NCBI GenBank assembly: GCA_027186245.1
Contig: CP114489.1
Location: forward strand, 10,361,501-10,425,500
Length of the DNA stretch: 64,000 nt
Direction: 5' to 3'
Origin: Coriaria nepalensis
Taxonomy: Eukaryota; Streptophyta; Magnoliopsida; Cucurbitales; Coriariaceae
This document shows, piece after piece, positions 12,097 through 24,826 of the stretch (position 1 is its first letter; each line of letters begins with the position of its first letter). The position numbers and the translations under genes were made by a program. Below the pieces are notes generated by a model. The model ran no database searches, was not told where the DNA came from, and saw nothing but the letters and a program-made list of their open reading frames with translations.

Positions 12097-13479
12097 ATGG
12101 CTTCTTTCCCTGACCTCACACAGCACAAGTCGTCTGCCAAACACACCACTCTCTGCCACAAAGCCTCTGCCTTTCTCGCCGAAAGCTTCCTCTACTGCGG
12201 CGGCGCGATGGTCGCTCTTCTTCTCGTCTTTACTATCTGGTCTTTTATCACACCCGAACCCTCTGTTAACCCCACCTCTACTTTTCACCCATTATTGCCC
12301 ACCACTGGTCAATCAAAGGAGAAGAATGACGATTCTTCTGTTCCGCTAAATTGCGCCGCGGCAGCGCAGGTTAGTGGCGTTAACCTGCGTTACGACCCGC
12401 CCGACGGAACCTTCTATGACGACCCGGAATTCAGCTACTCGATAGAGACCCCCGTGAAGAACTGGGACGAGAAACGGCGCGCTTGGATGGAGCTTCACCC
12501 TTCATTCGCGGCCGGTGCGCGTGAGCGCGTGCTCATCCTGACGGGATCGCAGCCGTCCGCGTGTCGTAATCCCATTGGCGATCATCTCCTCTTGAGGTTT
12601 TTCAAAAACAAGGTCGACTACGCTCGTATCCACGGCTACGATATCTTCTACAACAACGCGCTTCTGCACCCGAAGATGTTCTCTTATTGGGCCAAGCTGC
12701 CTGTGGTCCGGGCCGCTATGTTGGCCCACCCGGAAGCCGAGTGGATCTGGTGGGTCGACTCGGACGCGTTGTTCACCGACATGGAGTTCAAACTCCCTCT
12801 AGACAGGTACAAGAACCACAACCTCATCGTTCACGGGTGGGCCCACTTAGTCTACGATGCGAAAAGCTGGACCGGGCTCAACGCTGGCGTCTTCTTGATC
12901 CGTAACTGCGGGTGGTCCATGGACCTGATCGACGTGTGGGCCAGAATGGGCCCACAGACACCTGACTACGACGAATGGGGCAAGATCCTACGGTCAATAT
13001 TCAAAGACAAGATCTTCCCCGAGTCAGACGATCAGACGGGCCTGATTTATTTGCTCGTGAAAGAGAAGGAGAAATGGGCGGACAAGATTTATTTAGAGGG
13101 GGAGTATTACTTTGAAGGGTACTGGGAGGAGATAGTGGGAACGCTTGATAACATCACCCAAGGGTATGCCGAGACGGAGAGGAGAGCGGGTGAGCTGAGG
13201 AGGCGACACGCGGAGATGGTCAGCGAGCAATACGGTGCGTTTAGGGAGGAGTATCTGAGGGGGATGGGTACAGGGAAAGGGAGTATGAGGAGACCGTTCA
13301 TCACACACTTTACTGGGTGTCAACCGTGTAGTGGGAACCACAATCAGATGTATTCAGGGGAGTCGTGTTGGGATGGGATGAGGAGAGCGTTGAATTTTGC
13401 CGATAATCAGGTGCTAAGAAAGTACGGTTTCGTGCACCCGGATCTACTGGATCAATTTGTCTCGCCCTTTGGAGTATGA
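12097..13479 (+). CDS. GT34 glycosyltransferase (galactomannan galactosyltransferase / MUCI10 / GT6-GT7 type)
   Basis: A single exon of 460 residues. It is a type II Golgi membrane protein: a short cytosolic tail, a membrane anchor at about residues 35-51 (GGAMVALLLVFTIWSFI), a stem, then the catalytic domain. Conserved GT34 blocks are ERVLILTGSQPSACRNPIGD, WAKLPVVRAAMLAHPEAEW, the metal- and UDP-sugar-binding DxD in WWVDSDALFTDM (near residue 221), LNAGVFLIRN, ESDDQTGLIYLL and the C-terminal FITHFTGCQPCSG. The N-terminal anchor and length resemble galactomannan galactosyltransferases and Arabidopsis GT6/GT7 (MUCI10) more than xyloglucan xylosyltransferases. The expected reaction is alpha-galactosyl transfer to a mannan backbone, but a xylosyl role cannot be excluded from sequence alone. 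The coding region is much more GC-rich than its flanks. Intact. Confidence 0.93.
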   Translation: MASFPDLTQHKSSAKHTTLCHKASAFLAESFLYCGGAMVALLLVFTIWSFITPEPSVNPTSTFHPLLPTTGQSKEKNDDSSVPLNCAAAAQVSGVNLRYDPPDGTFYDDPEFSYSIETPVKNWDEKRRAWMELHPSFAAGARERVLILTGSQPSACRNPIGDHLLLRFFKNKVDYARIHGYDIFYNNALLHPKMFSYWAKLPVVRAAMLAHPEAEWIWWVDSDALFTDMEFKLPLDRYKNHNLIVHGWAHLVYDAKSWTGLNAGVFLIRNCGWSMDLIDVWARMGPQTPDYDEWGKILRSIFKDKIFPESDDQTGLIYLLVKEKEKWADKIYLEGEYYFEGYWEEIVGTLDNITQGYAETERRAGELRRRHAEMVSEQYGAFREEYLRGMGTGKGSMRRPFITHFTGCQPCSGNHNQMYSGESCWDGMRRALNFADNQVLRKYGFVHPDLLDQFVSPFGV

Positions 13480-13934
13480 TTACCCATCATAATAGGCTTT
13501 TCGAGGAAATTTGAATGATCTTTTGCTTTTAAGGGCGTAAAAAAATGATTATCAAATTAATTGCATGATTAAAGGATTAAAAGGAACAATTTGCGGGTTT
13601 CCTTTCTTATCGTGTGGCGAACTTCTTGCGACAGAAAGCATGGATATTGTCCGATTAGTGCAAAAATCGGTAAAATATATTTAATGTAAAGTTTGATTAG
13701 ATTAGTTAGTAAATATGTACTTTCGGGGCTATTAATGAATGTCAATTTAGAAGTATCATTTTACATTCATTATTATTAATTTATTACACACATAATACGT
13801 TAAGAGGCTGCTTATCTATCTAAGACCTTTGGTTTACTCTTTTAATTAACAACTCTGTGACTTGCTTGCAATCATTCCATGTACATTATTTGGGTGGAAG
13901 ATTAGCCACAGATTAGGAGTATCACGAATGGTAT
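13480..13934. other. GT34 3' flank
   Basis: 3' UTR and AT-rich spacer up to the repeat. Nothing else seen. Confidence 0.5.
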
Positions 13935-14600
13935 TATATACTCCTTTGTAAAGATTATTTATTCAATAAATTATATAATTCATAAGACTTTATTATAAAT
14001 ACGAAGTAATGGATTCTCTCTTAACCACTCATAATCTTTCACGCACAACACTTCATACACCCTTATGTTCACCTCATATTTCACCCATGGCTAGGGTTAA
14101 TTAAAATGATTTCAAAGTATGAAATCCGGTATTCAAAGAAACCATTGTGTTTTAGGTCGGATCACATGTAAAATAATTACTAAATAATTATCATTAACAA
14201 TCATTATTAATTATCATTTAAAATTATCTAAGTATCACGTCCAACACTCTTAGTCTCTACTAAGCATCCATGCAATCATCATAATATTCTATTAACACTA
14301 CTAGCTATGAGATCGACTACCCTAATAATTAAGTGATTAACCACATATTTGTCTATCCGAATCAATCGATATACATGCTTGAGATCCTATGACAATTCGA
14401 GTCTTTACTAGTAGGATCTCTTCAGAGTGCATAACTCAATATACTGAACTTTATCATAATATGTACTCATAGAATATATAATATCAATTATAATAAAATT
14501 AATAAACATGATAAATAATAACTGATTTTTAATAATGATAATAAACAATATCTTATTAATATTTGTACAAAGATAATATCATACAAAGTATTTATTACAA
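13935..14600 (-). repeat. Dispersed repeat, copy B (inverted relative to copy A)
   Basis: The reverse complement of this stretch aligns with 395-1083: the order of blocks is the same, including TTGAGTTATGCAC, a CATAGGATCTC block, TAGAGACTAAGAGTGTTG and TTTTACATGTGATCC. The similarity fades at both ends. To the right (14600-14830) a further block, including GATGAAATCTATGCAGATC, probably belongs to the same element, but it has no counterpart beside copy A. Non-coding. Confidence 0.7.
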
Positions 14601-16337
14601 TATGCCAAAATTTAATTAACTTAACAGACATATACTTTCGATCTTTCAGATGATGAAATCTATGCAGATCTTCAATTATCCAACGGTATCATGAAATCAA
14701 ATTATGTGTCTTGTGAATATGGTGTTGGGAGAGTTTAATGTTCCCTCTAGTCTGTCACATACTATCCTTACCATCAGACACCTTTGCAAGTCCTTGAACA
14801 CACTAGTGCTTATAGAGAAACAAACAAGTAGTAGATGCTCTAAGCCAATTTAGGGTGTTATGCTTTCTATCTTGTAATGCCATCCCTTGAATTATTCACT
14901 TAAAGGTTTTCTATGATAAACTAAATGTAGGTTAATTTAGACTTTAGAGTTTCTTCTGTTTAATTTTTGCTGTTTCTAATTTTTTTTTTTTTTTTCTTTC
15001 TATTTTTTTTCTTTCTTTTGGAGGTTTGGGTTTTTGTCCCCTCCTACTTTTCATAACGTGAATAGTTTTGAGTCTTACCATATTTTGCAGGGTCCTTTGC
15101 TCTATTTTCGAGTTCAGTATAGTAATTAAAAATGGAGTATTTGAATCCGAGTAATTGGGATTCCAACTTCTTAATAGAGCTGCATTATGTAGAGAAGCCA
15201 ACTTTAAAGACTCATAATTTATCGAAATTTTATTATACACATAGGTGCATTTAATTTAGTGACCGTGTATAATGACTTTTTTTAACCAAAGTTTAAATGT
15301 CTAATGCATCATAGGTGGAAAATTATCGTTAAAGGTTGGTTATTATAAATTGTCTAATTTGATTGTTTATCATTAAAGGTTGTTAAGTATGGGCATACAC
15401 ACTTAAAAGGTTGTATATATTATATATACAATTATCGTTAATAGTTTAATTTTATTAAATTAATTTTTAAAAAATATTTTATTATTTAGTGACGTGGAAG
15501 ACTTTTAAGGATAGATTCTCCAAGTTAATGGGTCCAAAAACAACAAAATCTCTGTTTGGTATAACCATAAGCTGTGAGATTGTAGACTCCAGTAATCATC
15601 GAATATAATAATATTAATAATAGAAATTCTAACATTCTAATATTTAATTAAATTTAATCTCCGACCACTCAAATCATTCTTCTGTGAGTAGATATGATAT
15701 TGATGCTTTGTCCTGACACGTATACGTATACTGAATTTATCTATGTAGGACCCAAATGAGATGAGAGACAGCCCTGACTCTCGTGAATGAGTTATGAGAT
15801 GCTTACACAACGGTCCCTACTGCACATTATCTAGTGCCGCCTGCCCGTGAAAAAGAAACAAAGTGAAGTCTTACAAGTATTTTTGGCCCCAAAAAAACGG
15901 GTCTTACCAGTAGGCCACGTCTGGTCTGAAAGCATTGAAATTAGAAGATGCCGACCGACAAAAAAGATACGGGGAAGACGAGCAAAAGAGAAGCTTTTAT
16001 CTGGTTGAAGGCGTAAAGAGATAAAACAGTAGCCAAGCTATTTAAGAGATAACCCAGTTGATTTAAATGTTTCTCTTCCTAAACTGCCATTTGCCACATC
16101 AAATGGCAAATTAGCTCTTAAAGCATCTTACTACCCACAAATATCGAACTAGCGCTGCTACACAAAAAGATAACCCCAATTCAAAATACTAAACTACTGA
16201 AAACAGCTGTTAAGTAGATCCATTAATATAAGGGATAAAAGCTACACATCCGGAACATAAAAAGGCATGAAAAATTGTTATCTATAATTTTAGGACACTT
16301 ACAATTCTGGAGGTGTGACAGAGGGGTGGTGGTCCGG
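14601..16337. other. Intergenic, transposon-like then spacer
   Basis: 14600-14830 probably continues the copy B element. 14940-15240 contains a T-rich tract with a low-complexity minus-strand ORF (lysine-rich) that I do not accept as a gene. 16087-16110 has a small palindrome (ATTTGCCA...TGGCAAAT). The right end includes the 3' UTR of the RuvB-like gene. Confidence 0.4.
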
Positions 16338-18589
<2,252 letters not shown>

Positions 18590-18945
18590 TCAGACTAATG
18601 GTTGGATAAAATGATAGCGGAAGAAGGCGATAGAGAGAGAGCTAGGGTTAGGGTTCAGGGTTTTGGAGATTTCTGAAAATTGAAGAAATTTCAATGCGCG
18701 ACAGAAATTCTGGAAACAGAAAAGAACCTCGCTTTTGATATCATTACGGCGTCGTTTAACAAACAATCTCTTAGTATATTATGTGGGCCTAAAATTGAAT
18801 TTTACAGACTCAAAATCAAATGACTAAAAAAAAAAAAAAATTGTACATGACGTAATAAAGAGTAAACACATCCATATAACAACTTCTTCCTCAATCTTGA
18901 ATTCAATCACCAGTTCAAACGATTTTTCTTTTTCAATCATGTTTG

Positions 18946-19738
18946 CTAATCTCTACGGTAGAGGATTTCAAGTTTTGCGAGGCACAATTTCTTAGCCATC
19001 CTTCTCTGTTTCGATTTGCTCTGCGCTGTGCCTCCACAAGCTGGTTGCTCTCCTGAAAAATCACGGCAAATGCAATTCCAGTAAGAAAGAAAGAAATGTG
19101 CATAAAAACTTGGTAAAGAGCCTATCGTGATTGTTTCTCACATACCGGTCATGTGATCAGATTCCTCACTGGCATTACGTCGAACACCTTGGGCTCCACT
19201 TTTCTTTTCATCGAAGCCGTCCTCTTCTTCTTCTTCTTCTCCTCCATTTCTTGTATCGCTTGTTGAAGGTAACAACGGTCCAATGATTTGTCTGCGGCGA
19301 GAGGCATCTTCTTTCACCTTCTTCTTGCGAATTTTCTTTCTCTGAGCTCTGCTCAGGTTCCGAGGTTCGTCAGCTTCACGCTCATTGTCACCATCACCAT
19401 CATCGCTTGCAGACGAAGAACCAGTACGGTACGCCAACTGATCTGGAAATTTAAACAATAGAAACTTCAACAGTTGCTTTAATCGATGAGTGCTTGATCC
19501 AAAATCAAACAGTAAATTACGATTCAAAACCTCCAGAAAGATTCTCTGTAACGAAGCCTTGGTGTAAAACGTTCGCCGACTCGTCCCGATCCACTCGCTG
19601 TAGTTTACCAAAGATATTTACAACACAAAAACAAGCGCTTAGAGAGAAAGAGAGAGAGAGAGAGACCTGAGGAGGAGTAGGAAAAAGCGTATTGAGGACG
19701 GCCTCATAGAATTTCCTTCGTTTCTCTTCTCGCCGCAT
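18946..19738 (-). CDS. Conserved plant protein, small, basic, function unknown
   Basis: Four exons: 19738-19667, 19597-19531, 19442-19146, 19052-18946. All junctions are GT-AG and in frame, giving 180 residues. It starts MRREEKRRKFYEAVLNTLFP. The middle is acidic and serine-rich, followed by RAQRKKIRKKKVKEDASRR and RQIIGPLLP, a highly basic segment that may be a nuclear localisation or RNA-binding stretch. Then comes a polyglutamate run, and the end is KQRRMAKKL plus a short tail. I recognise the basic block and IIGPLLP as conserved in an uncharacterised plant family, but I know no function. An in-frame ATG 22 codons upstream exists; I chose the MRREEKRR start because it begins the conserved text. 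The 5' end lies near 19740, with about 1.16 kb between the divided 5' ends of this gene and the RuvB-like gene. Confidence 0.72.
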
Positions 19739-20075
19739 TGTACTCAGCTTCTGTATGCGAATTCGTTTGCTTTCTGTTCTATTTAAATTTTTGTTTAATT
19801 CCACTTAAGTCCCTCAACTTTTTGTTTTTTACAAATCATTACGTAAACTGTTGGTGCTAATTCAATTAACCCCATTAATTTACAAAACTTGTTTCGTAGA
19901 AAACAATCCAACTTTTGAGTAGGCAAAAAGCAAAGTCTTATAAATCATCCTTTTTGGTTCATGCCAAATTCATATTGAAAATTTCAGAGGAGGAAAATGA
20001 TTAGAAATTACAAATTACAGGATTTATAAACTTTTTTTCCCGCCAAAATGCAGAGCAGCTGACATCATATGGAAA

Positions 20076-21470
20076 CTACAGGCTTTCCAAAGAGATCCAT
20101 TTTCTAAACATGGCAAGGCATTCCCTGGGCTTATTATATTCAGGAGCAGTATGAACCCCTCCCTACAAATTTCAAACACAAATCAGAAAACCCAAAGAAT
20201 AAAAAAAACAAGAAGAAATTGTAGAATTACAGTCTTACCTTAATAGTGGCAAACGTCTTCTCATTCGAATATGCGACCGTGAATCTGCATAAACAAAAGA
20301 ACAGTAAACAAAGTAAAAAAGATCGATAAGAAGTTATGAACTCGAAGCATGTTTCATTTTCAATGTTATTGTAGACTTGCCCAGCAACTTGATCCTTAAC
20401 CAGCCATGGCCTCCAGTCATGAATCCCAAACCATTCCCTCATTCTGTCACAAAATGGAAAGAAGAAAAGAATAATCGTTTCATTCATATATGTATCTAAA
20501 GATAATAAGAAAACATATAATGATTTTAATTTTTTTTAAATTTTTTTTTTGGGTACCTTTCGAATGTGAAGCGCCTTTTGAGAGAGCTCTAGAGATTACA
20601 TGCCCTACACTCGAATTTCGGAAATTCATAGGGCAGCCGCCCTCCAAAATCTTCAGGGAGAACTCTCTGATTTGATCTGAGTCTGATATGTTACAGTCAA
20701 ATTTTAATGGCAGCAAGGCTCCAAGATATGCGGGGCAGTTATCTTCTCAATACACTACAGAAATGTAACAGTAAATTTCAGTTCTACCTTAGATATGGCT
20801 TCGAGATCTTCTACACATTGTGGTTCACTTTGTTCTGTGCTATAATACTTCCCTTCGCAAGACCTTTTTGCTGAGTAGCAAAAATACAAAAACCAGAGTT
20901 TCAAAATTTAGTCTATGTAAACCAAAGTGAAAGACATGAGATAGTTTGAAAGAATAACATCCATTTAAACTGACCTGATAGAGCTCATCAGAAATAAGGC
21001 CCATATGAAGACCATATTTTACCCTCGAGTTGAAGTCGAACTTTGAAACTGTAAGTCCGTTGCCAACCAAGTAGCCCTAAAGAGAGATTTGGAAGAGGTC
21101 ATAACTAAGTCTTTCTCACATTCTAACACCTTAACTTGAATAATTAACAATTCATTCTAGATCATACATTGAGATTAATTCCTGGTGCATCCCCTGCTTC
21201 ACCATCTTAAACTTTATAGCTAATGAAGAAAAAGATTGAATTTTTATGGTTTATTATTTTATTTTCTCAAAATTCCATCACATATAGTAAACTTACAGTG
21301 AATGAAAAGTCAGTGGTTTGTGTTTTCGCCTTCTTTAGAAACACGTAATTCTGAACAGCAGAAGTCTTATCTCCTGTCATGTACCCTTGAGAGGTCGTAG
21401 AGTATGAGAATCCAGTTCCAACAGGTGCATCCAGAAAGATTATACTCGAAAAACCTCCAAAATGCATGTT
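20076..21470 (-). pseudogene. Serine carboxypeptidase-like (SCPL) pseudogene
   Basis: Minus-strand fragments occur in the right order for an SCPL (S10) protein: [17 protein letters not shown] (about 21445-21390), an EAGDAPGINL piece (about 21200), GYLVGNG and FDFNSRVKYGLHMGLISDEL (about 21075-20970), CEGKYYSTEQSEPQC (about 20865-20820), CIEKITAPHILEP (about 20755-20715), DDWRPW-like HDWRPWLVKDQVAG (about 20420-20370), YSNEKTFATIK, then GGVHTAPEY with the catalytic His and a C-terminal KWISLESL ending at 20076. Missing are the N-terminus, the exon with the catalytic Ser (GDSYSG) and the exon with the catalytic Asp (SGDHD). Two frameshifts near 20708 and 20660 and an in-frame stop near 20605 confirm decay. 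It cannot encode an active enzyme. In intact relatives these enzymes are secreted or vacuolar peptidases, or acyltransferases of secondary metabolism. Confidence 0.88.
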
Positions 21471-21480
21471 GTCTTTTCCA

Positions 21481-21520
21481 TTGAAATAAGATAGATAAGA
21501 AGAAGAAGAAGAAGAAGAAG
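21481..21520 (-). repeat. GAA/CTT trinucleotide microsatellite
   Basis: A run of AGA units on the plus strand, directly upstream (minus-strand sense) of the truncated SCPL pseudogene. It may mark the point where the 5' part was lost, but that is inference. Confidence 0.7.
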
Positions 21521-21756
21521 ATAGTAAGGATGCAAGTAATAGTCCGATCCAAATGTGAGGAAGAGAAAAGAAAATGAAAAAAAAAAAAAAAATACCATGA
21601 CTTAATTACTTTATCTACATTGAATCCCAATGTATGTATTCAAACAACCCATATGGAATCATCACACATTGCATTTACAACCTAAACCCCAAATCAGAAA
21701 AGGAAAGGAATCAAAACATTGTAAAATCCCACAAAACATATACAAAAACAGTTGAA

Positions 21757-22275
21757 CTAGTAAACCCCTCTTCTCCTTGAAACACCATGATTTCTGCTTC
21801 TTGGATGAACATGATGATCCCTTCTGATTCCAATCTCCTCTCCAAAGTGACAAGCCTTGTCTTCATCAATCTTCCCAATCGCAACGCTCTGACTCCTTGG
21901 CACAACGCTAGGTAATCTTATGATTCTTTCATTTTGCTGACTATTATTGTTATATGGACTTCTTTGAAAAGCACCCACATCAATTCTACTCCATACAGTC
22001 TTAGTAGAGGCAGTTCTCATAAGCTCATTATAATCATCACTTTCAACGCTTGATTTAGAGCTCCTAACACTGAAACTCCTTGGCAAACTGGTGATTGTGA
22101 TTTGACCAGCCAGGCCACCAAATGCTGATCCCATTCCGCCGTGTTCGAGCTGCCCCGAACACTCCGTGATGCTCCGAATGTAGAAGTCTCGGAACCTGGC
22201 CATCATCTTCAATGGTGCCTTGAAGAATTTGCTCAATTTGGTTGCTTCAATACCTTTTGCATCTTTGGTTTTCAT
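21757..22275 (-). CDS. Plant-specific protein of unknown function
   Basis: A single exon of 172 residues. The N-terminal part, KLSKFFKAPLKMMARFRDFYIRSITECSGQ, resembles a small plant family whose members share an FKAP...RDFY.(R/K)S(M/I)T.C motif; I know no function for it. The rest is serine- and arginine-rich (SLPRSFSVRSSKSSVES, RLPSVVPRSQSVAIGKIDED) and looks disordered, with likely phosphorylation sites. A homopolymer of about 22 A residues on the plus strand (22285-22306) lies directly upstream of the ATG in the 5' leader. No signal peptide or membrane segment. Confidence 0.7.
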   Translation of the reverse strand: MKTKDAKGIEATKLSKFFKAPLKMMARFRDFYIRSITECSGQLEHGGMGSAFGGLAGQITITSLPRSFSVRSSKSSVESDDYNELMRTASTKTVWSRIDVGAFQRSPYNNNSQQNERIIRLPSVVPRSQSVAIGKIDEDKACHFGEEIGIRRDHHVHPRSRNHGVSRRRGVY

Positions 22276-22692
22276 ATTCGGAGTAAAAAAAAAAAAAAAA
22301 AAAAAATTGTTTTGATGGAAGGGAGGAGGGTATTATCGTGTTTATAATAAGTTCGACATAATATGATCACAAAATATTAGCAATTTTTAATAATATAATA
22401 TTGTTTTGCTGTGGCTTATGACCCACGCGTGCACCAACAGAAATAATGGATTTTTGTATATTTATAAACTGTAAAGGATATATGATTGCGGGAGGTTAAT
22501 TGCACGGATGGGGTTTAATATTATATTGACTAGAAGGGGGAAATATAAAAGGTGATAGCCAAAAGGGGGAATAATGTAAATTAGGTTACAGAACTCACCA
22601 TTGGATCCCGATTTATTTAAACAAATAGCCGGAACCGGTTCGTGATTAGTCGGGATCTTAGTTAAATTAAAGTTTAAGGTTGTTTTTAATAT

Positions 22693-22726
<34 letters not shown>

Positions 22727-23795
22727 CCTTACTTAAGTAGTCCAACTATCTCTCTTTTTACGGATATGAATCGTCATAAATTTAAATCTATATGATTTAT
22801 CCACGACCTTAGAAAATTCTAATATATTTATATTATTGTATTTAATTCCTCGCAACTTGTAACTAATCAGTTGCGTGACAGACTGTAGCTGGGAATTTTT
22901 AATAAGCCATACGACCGACAAAGACTACATGTCGTCTTGACTGTATAGGTGGTGCCGTATAGGATTTTTATAACTGTCTATTATACATTTTCAGCACCTG
23001 ATTATATCTCGTTCGTCAAAGGGCATAAACTCCACTTTGGATTTAAATTTATGAAAATTCTTAATTAATTTTGTCTCATTTCATAAACTCTAGATCATCC
23101 TTACAACTAAAACATATCTTAATCTTCGTTTCTGGTTTTATTTTAAAAAACATAATATAATCAAAATGAATAATATTCCTTAGTTGATTTGTTTGAAATT
23201 TGAAAATTATTTTTATTCTTTTAATATTCAATATGAAAATTAATTCATTCTTTTTAAAATATATATTTTTAAAATAAAATAAAATCTCTCATTTATTTAA
23301 GATATTTTATATAATATTTCAATTTTATTAAATTTATATAAAACTGTTCAAACTTTTTTTCCTTATCCAATAATTAAACTTTTTAAGTGATGAATTAAAA
23401 TAATTATTTATTATTTATTTATCGTATAACTAAATAGATACATATAAAATAATTAATGTTATTCTCTTTCTTTTATCTCATTCTATTTCCTTTTGGAAAA
23501 TTGAACCAAGTGCCCCTAATCTCGGTCGTTAAACTGCAGTTTCAACTTACAACTGCAGTCCAACTCATTTTACCCAAAAAGGAAAAAAAAAAACATCTAA
23601 AATGGCACGTTTATAGGTAGCAAGGAATTAAAAAAGAACAAAACAAGAGGCGGCTGGTCAAAGCCATCCCACAACGACCTCCAAGCAGCAATAATAGAAT
23701 TTAAGGGCCAATTTGTAATATTTTAATACTTTATATTTTTATCCAATTTCGTTTCTCTCACCCATTTGAACACGATTTTCATAACAGACAGTTCA
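22276..23795. other. AT-rich intergenic and VQ promoter
   Basis: Contains a poly-A tract at 22285-22306 and an (AT)n microsatellite at 22697-22724, then spacer without coding signal. A W-box-like GGTCAAAG at about 23657 and the AT-rich promoter precede the VQ gene. Confidence 0.45.
22697..22724. repeat. (TA)n microsatellite
   Basis: About 14 TA repeats. Confidence 0.9.
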
Positions 23796-23805
23796 TATAT
23801 ATATA
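23796..23805 (+). promoter_or_regulatory. TATA box of the VQ gene
   Basis: ATATATATA about 110 bp upstream of the chosen ATG at 23913. It lies inside a longer in-frame open stretch, which argues that translation starts at 23913 and not further upstream. Confidence 0.5.
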
Positions 23806-23912
23806 CTGCCGACGTCTACTCAACATTCATATATATACATATACATTATAATACTATCTTAACATTTTCCCGTACAAGCAGATTATCAGTTCTCACAACA
23901 ATCGTTTACCTC

Positions 23913-24398
23913 ATGGAAACTTATACCAATTCTTCTTCATCTTCGTCGCGAAAACATTATCAGTACAAGAACGATATGAATTATGATTATAATTATTCGG
24001 TTCTTCATTCCGTTAGAAAGACGATAGCAAAGCCGGGTAAGAAGCTGGCCGTAGCCCCACAGCCTCCAATCAGGCCGAGAGTGTACAAGGTTGATCCGAT
24101 AGATTTCCGGGACCTGGTCCAGAAGCTAACCGGCGCTGCAATATCCAAGGCCCGTGTAGAGGATCAGTCGGGGTCGAACCGGCTACAGCTCATGGCCCCA
24201 CCTCCGCTAAATGTGGTGGAGAAAGGAGCTGCAGTACTAGGCCAAGCCTTGCAGACTCCGAAAAGCAAGGAAGGATCAAGTGTTCATGGTGGGTTGATGG
24301 ATCAGTCGAGCTTTCTAGCGTTGAACATGTCACCTAACACTTATAACTGGGCTTCTACCTTCCCTCTTCTGAGCCCCGGAACTTTTTCTCTCTTATGA
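23913..24398 (+). CDS. VQ motif-containing protein
   Basis: A single exon of 161 residues starting METYTNSSSSSS. The VQ motif FRDLVQKLTG is at residues 65-74, preceded by RPRVYKVDPID. This fits the rule FxxxVQxxTG. VQ proteins bind WRKY transcription factors and modulate defence, development and light responses. The C-terminus is a serine-, proline- and leucine-rich stretch ending LSPGTFSLL, a common VQ tail. The start was chosen by the TATA at 23796 and by lack of conservation upstream. I cannot assign a specific Arabidopsis number. A W-box-like GGTCAAAG is present near 23657, consistent with WRKY control, but this is weak. Confidence 0.92.
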   Translation: METYTNSSSSSSRKHYQYKNDMNYDYNYSVLHSVRKTIAKPGKKLAVAPQPPIRPRVYKVDPIDFRDLVQKLTGAAISKARVEDQSGSNRLQLMAPPPLNVVEKGAAVLGQALQTPKSKEGSSVHGGLMDQSSFLALNMSPNTYNWASTFPLLSPGTFSLL

Positions 24399-24826
24399 TA
24401 AACCATGTCAAACTACACGGTGTGTTGCTTTCGTTAATTGACTAATTTATGTGAAAAGTGGTATTTGTGTTTCTTATCTTATCACGATTATTCAGACTCT
24501 TATGTGTATACTGAAAGTTCAAGAACAACTAATAAAATGATCCATGAGATTACATTATTTCAGGAACACTCGGTGTTCGACACTCGGATCGGCTTTCTTG
24601 TGTGAATCGATCGAGTTTCGATAAGAGCAAATAGCACGACACATCTTACTACTTTCCTAAAAAGGGTGGGGATATGAAGGAGGAACTCAGAAACAAACTA
24701 ACTATTTAGCTAGAAAGTGAACTATATTACCTAAACAACTAATTTTTCCCTATCAGCCTTATTATTTACAAAGCGTCTACCTCATTTTTCATGGCCTTAT
24801 ATGCATACCCACTAGAATACAGACTT
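24399..24826. other. Intergenic between VQ gene and ACR pseudogene
   Basis: VQ 3' UTR and spacer. No gene seen. Confidence 0.5.

Noticed and set aside
12502..13341. Antisense ORFs inside the GT34 exon
   Set aside because: Shadows caused by GC-rich coding sequence of the opposite strand.
14944..15240. 98-codon minus-strand lysine-rich ORF
   Set aside because: It is the translation of T-rich tracts (poly-K), with no conserved residues.
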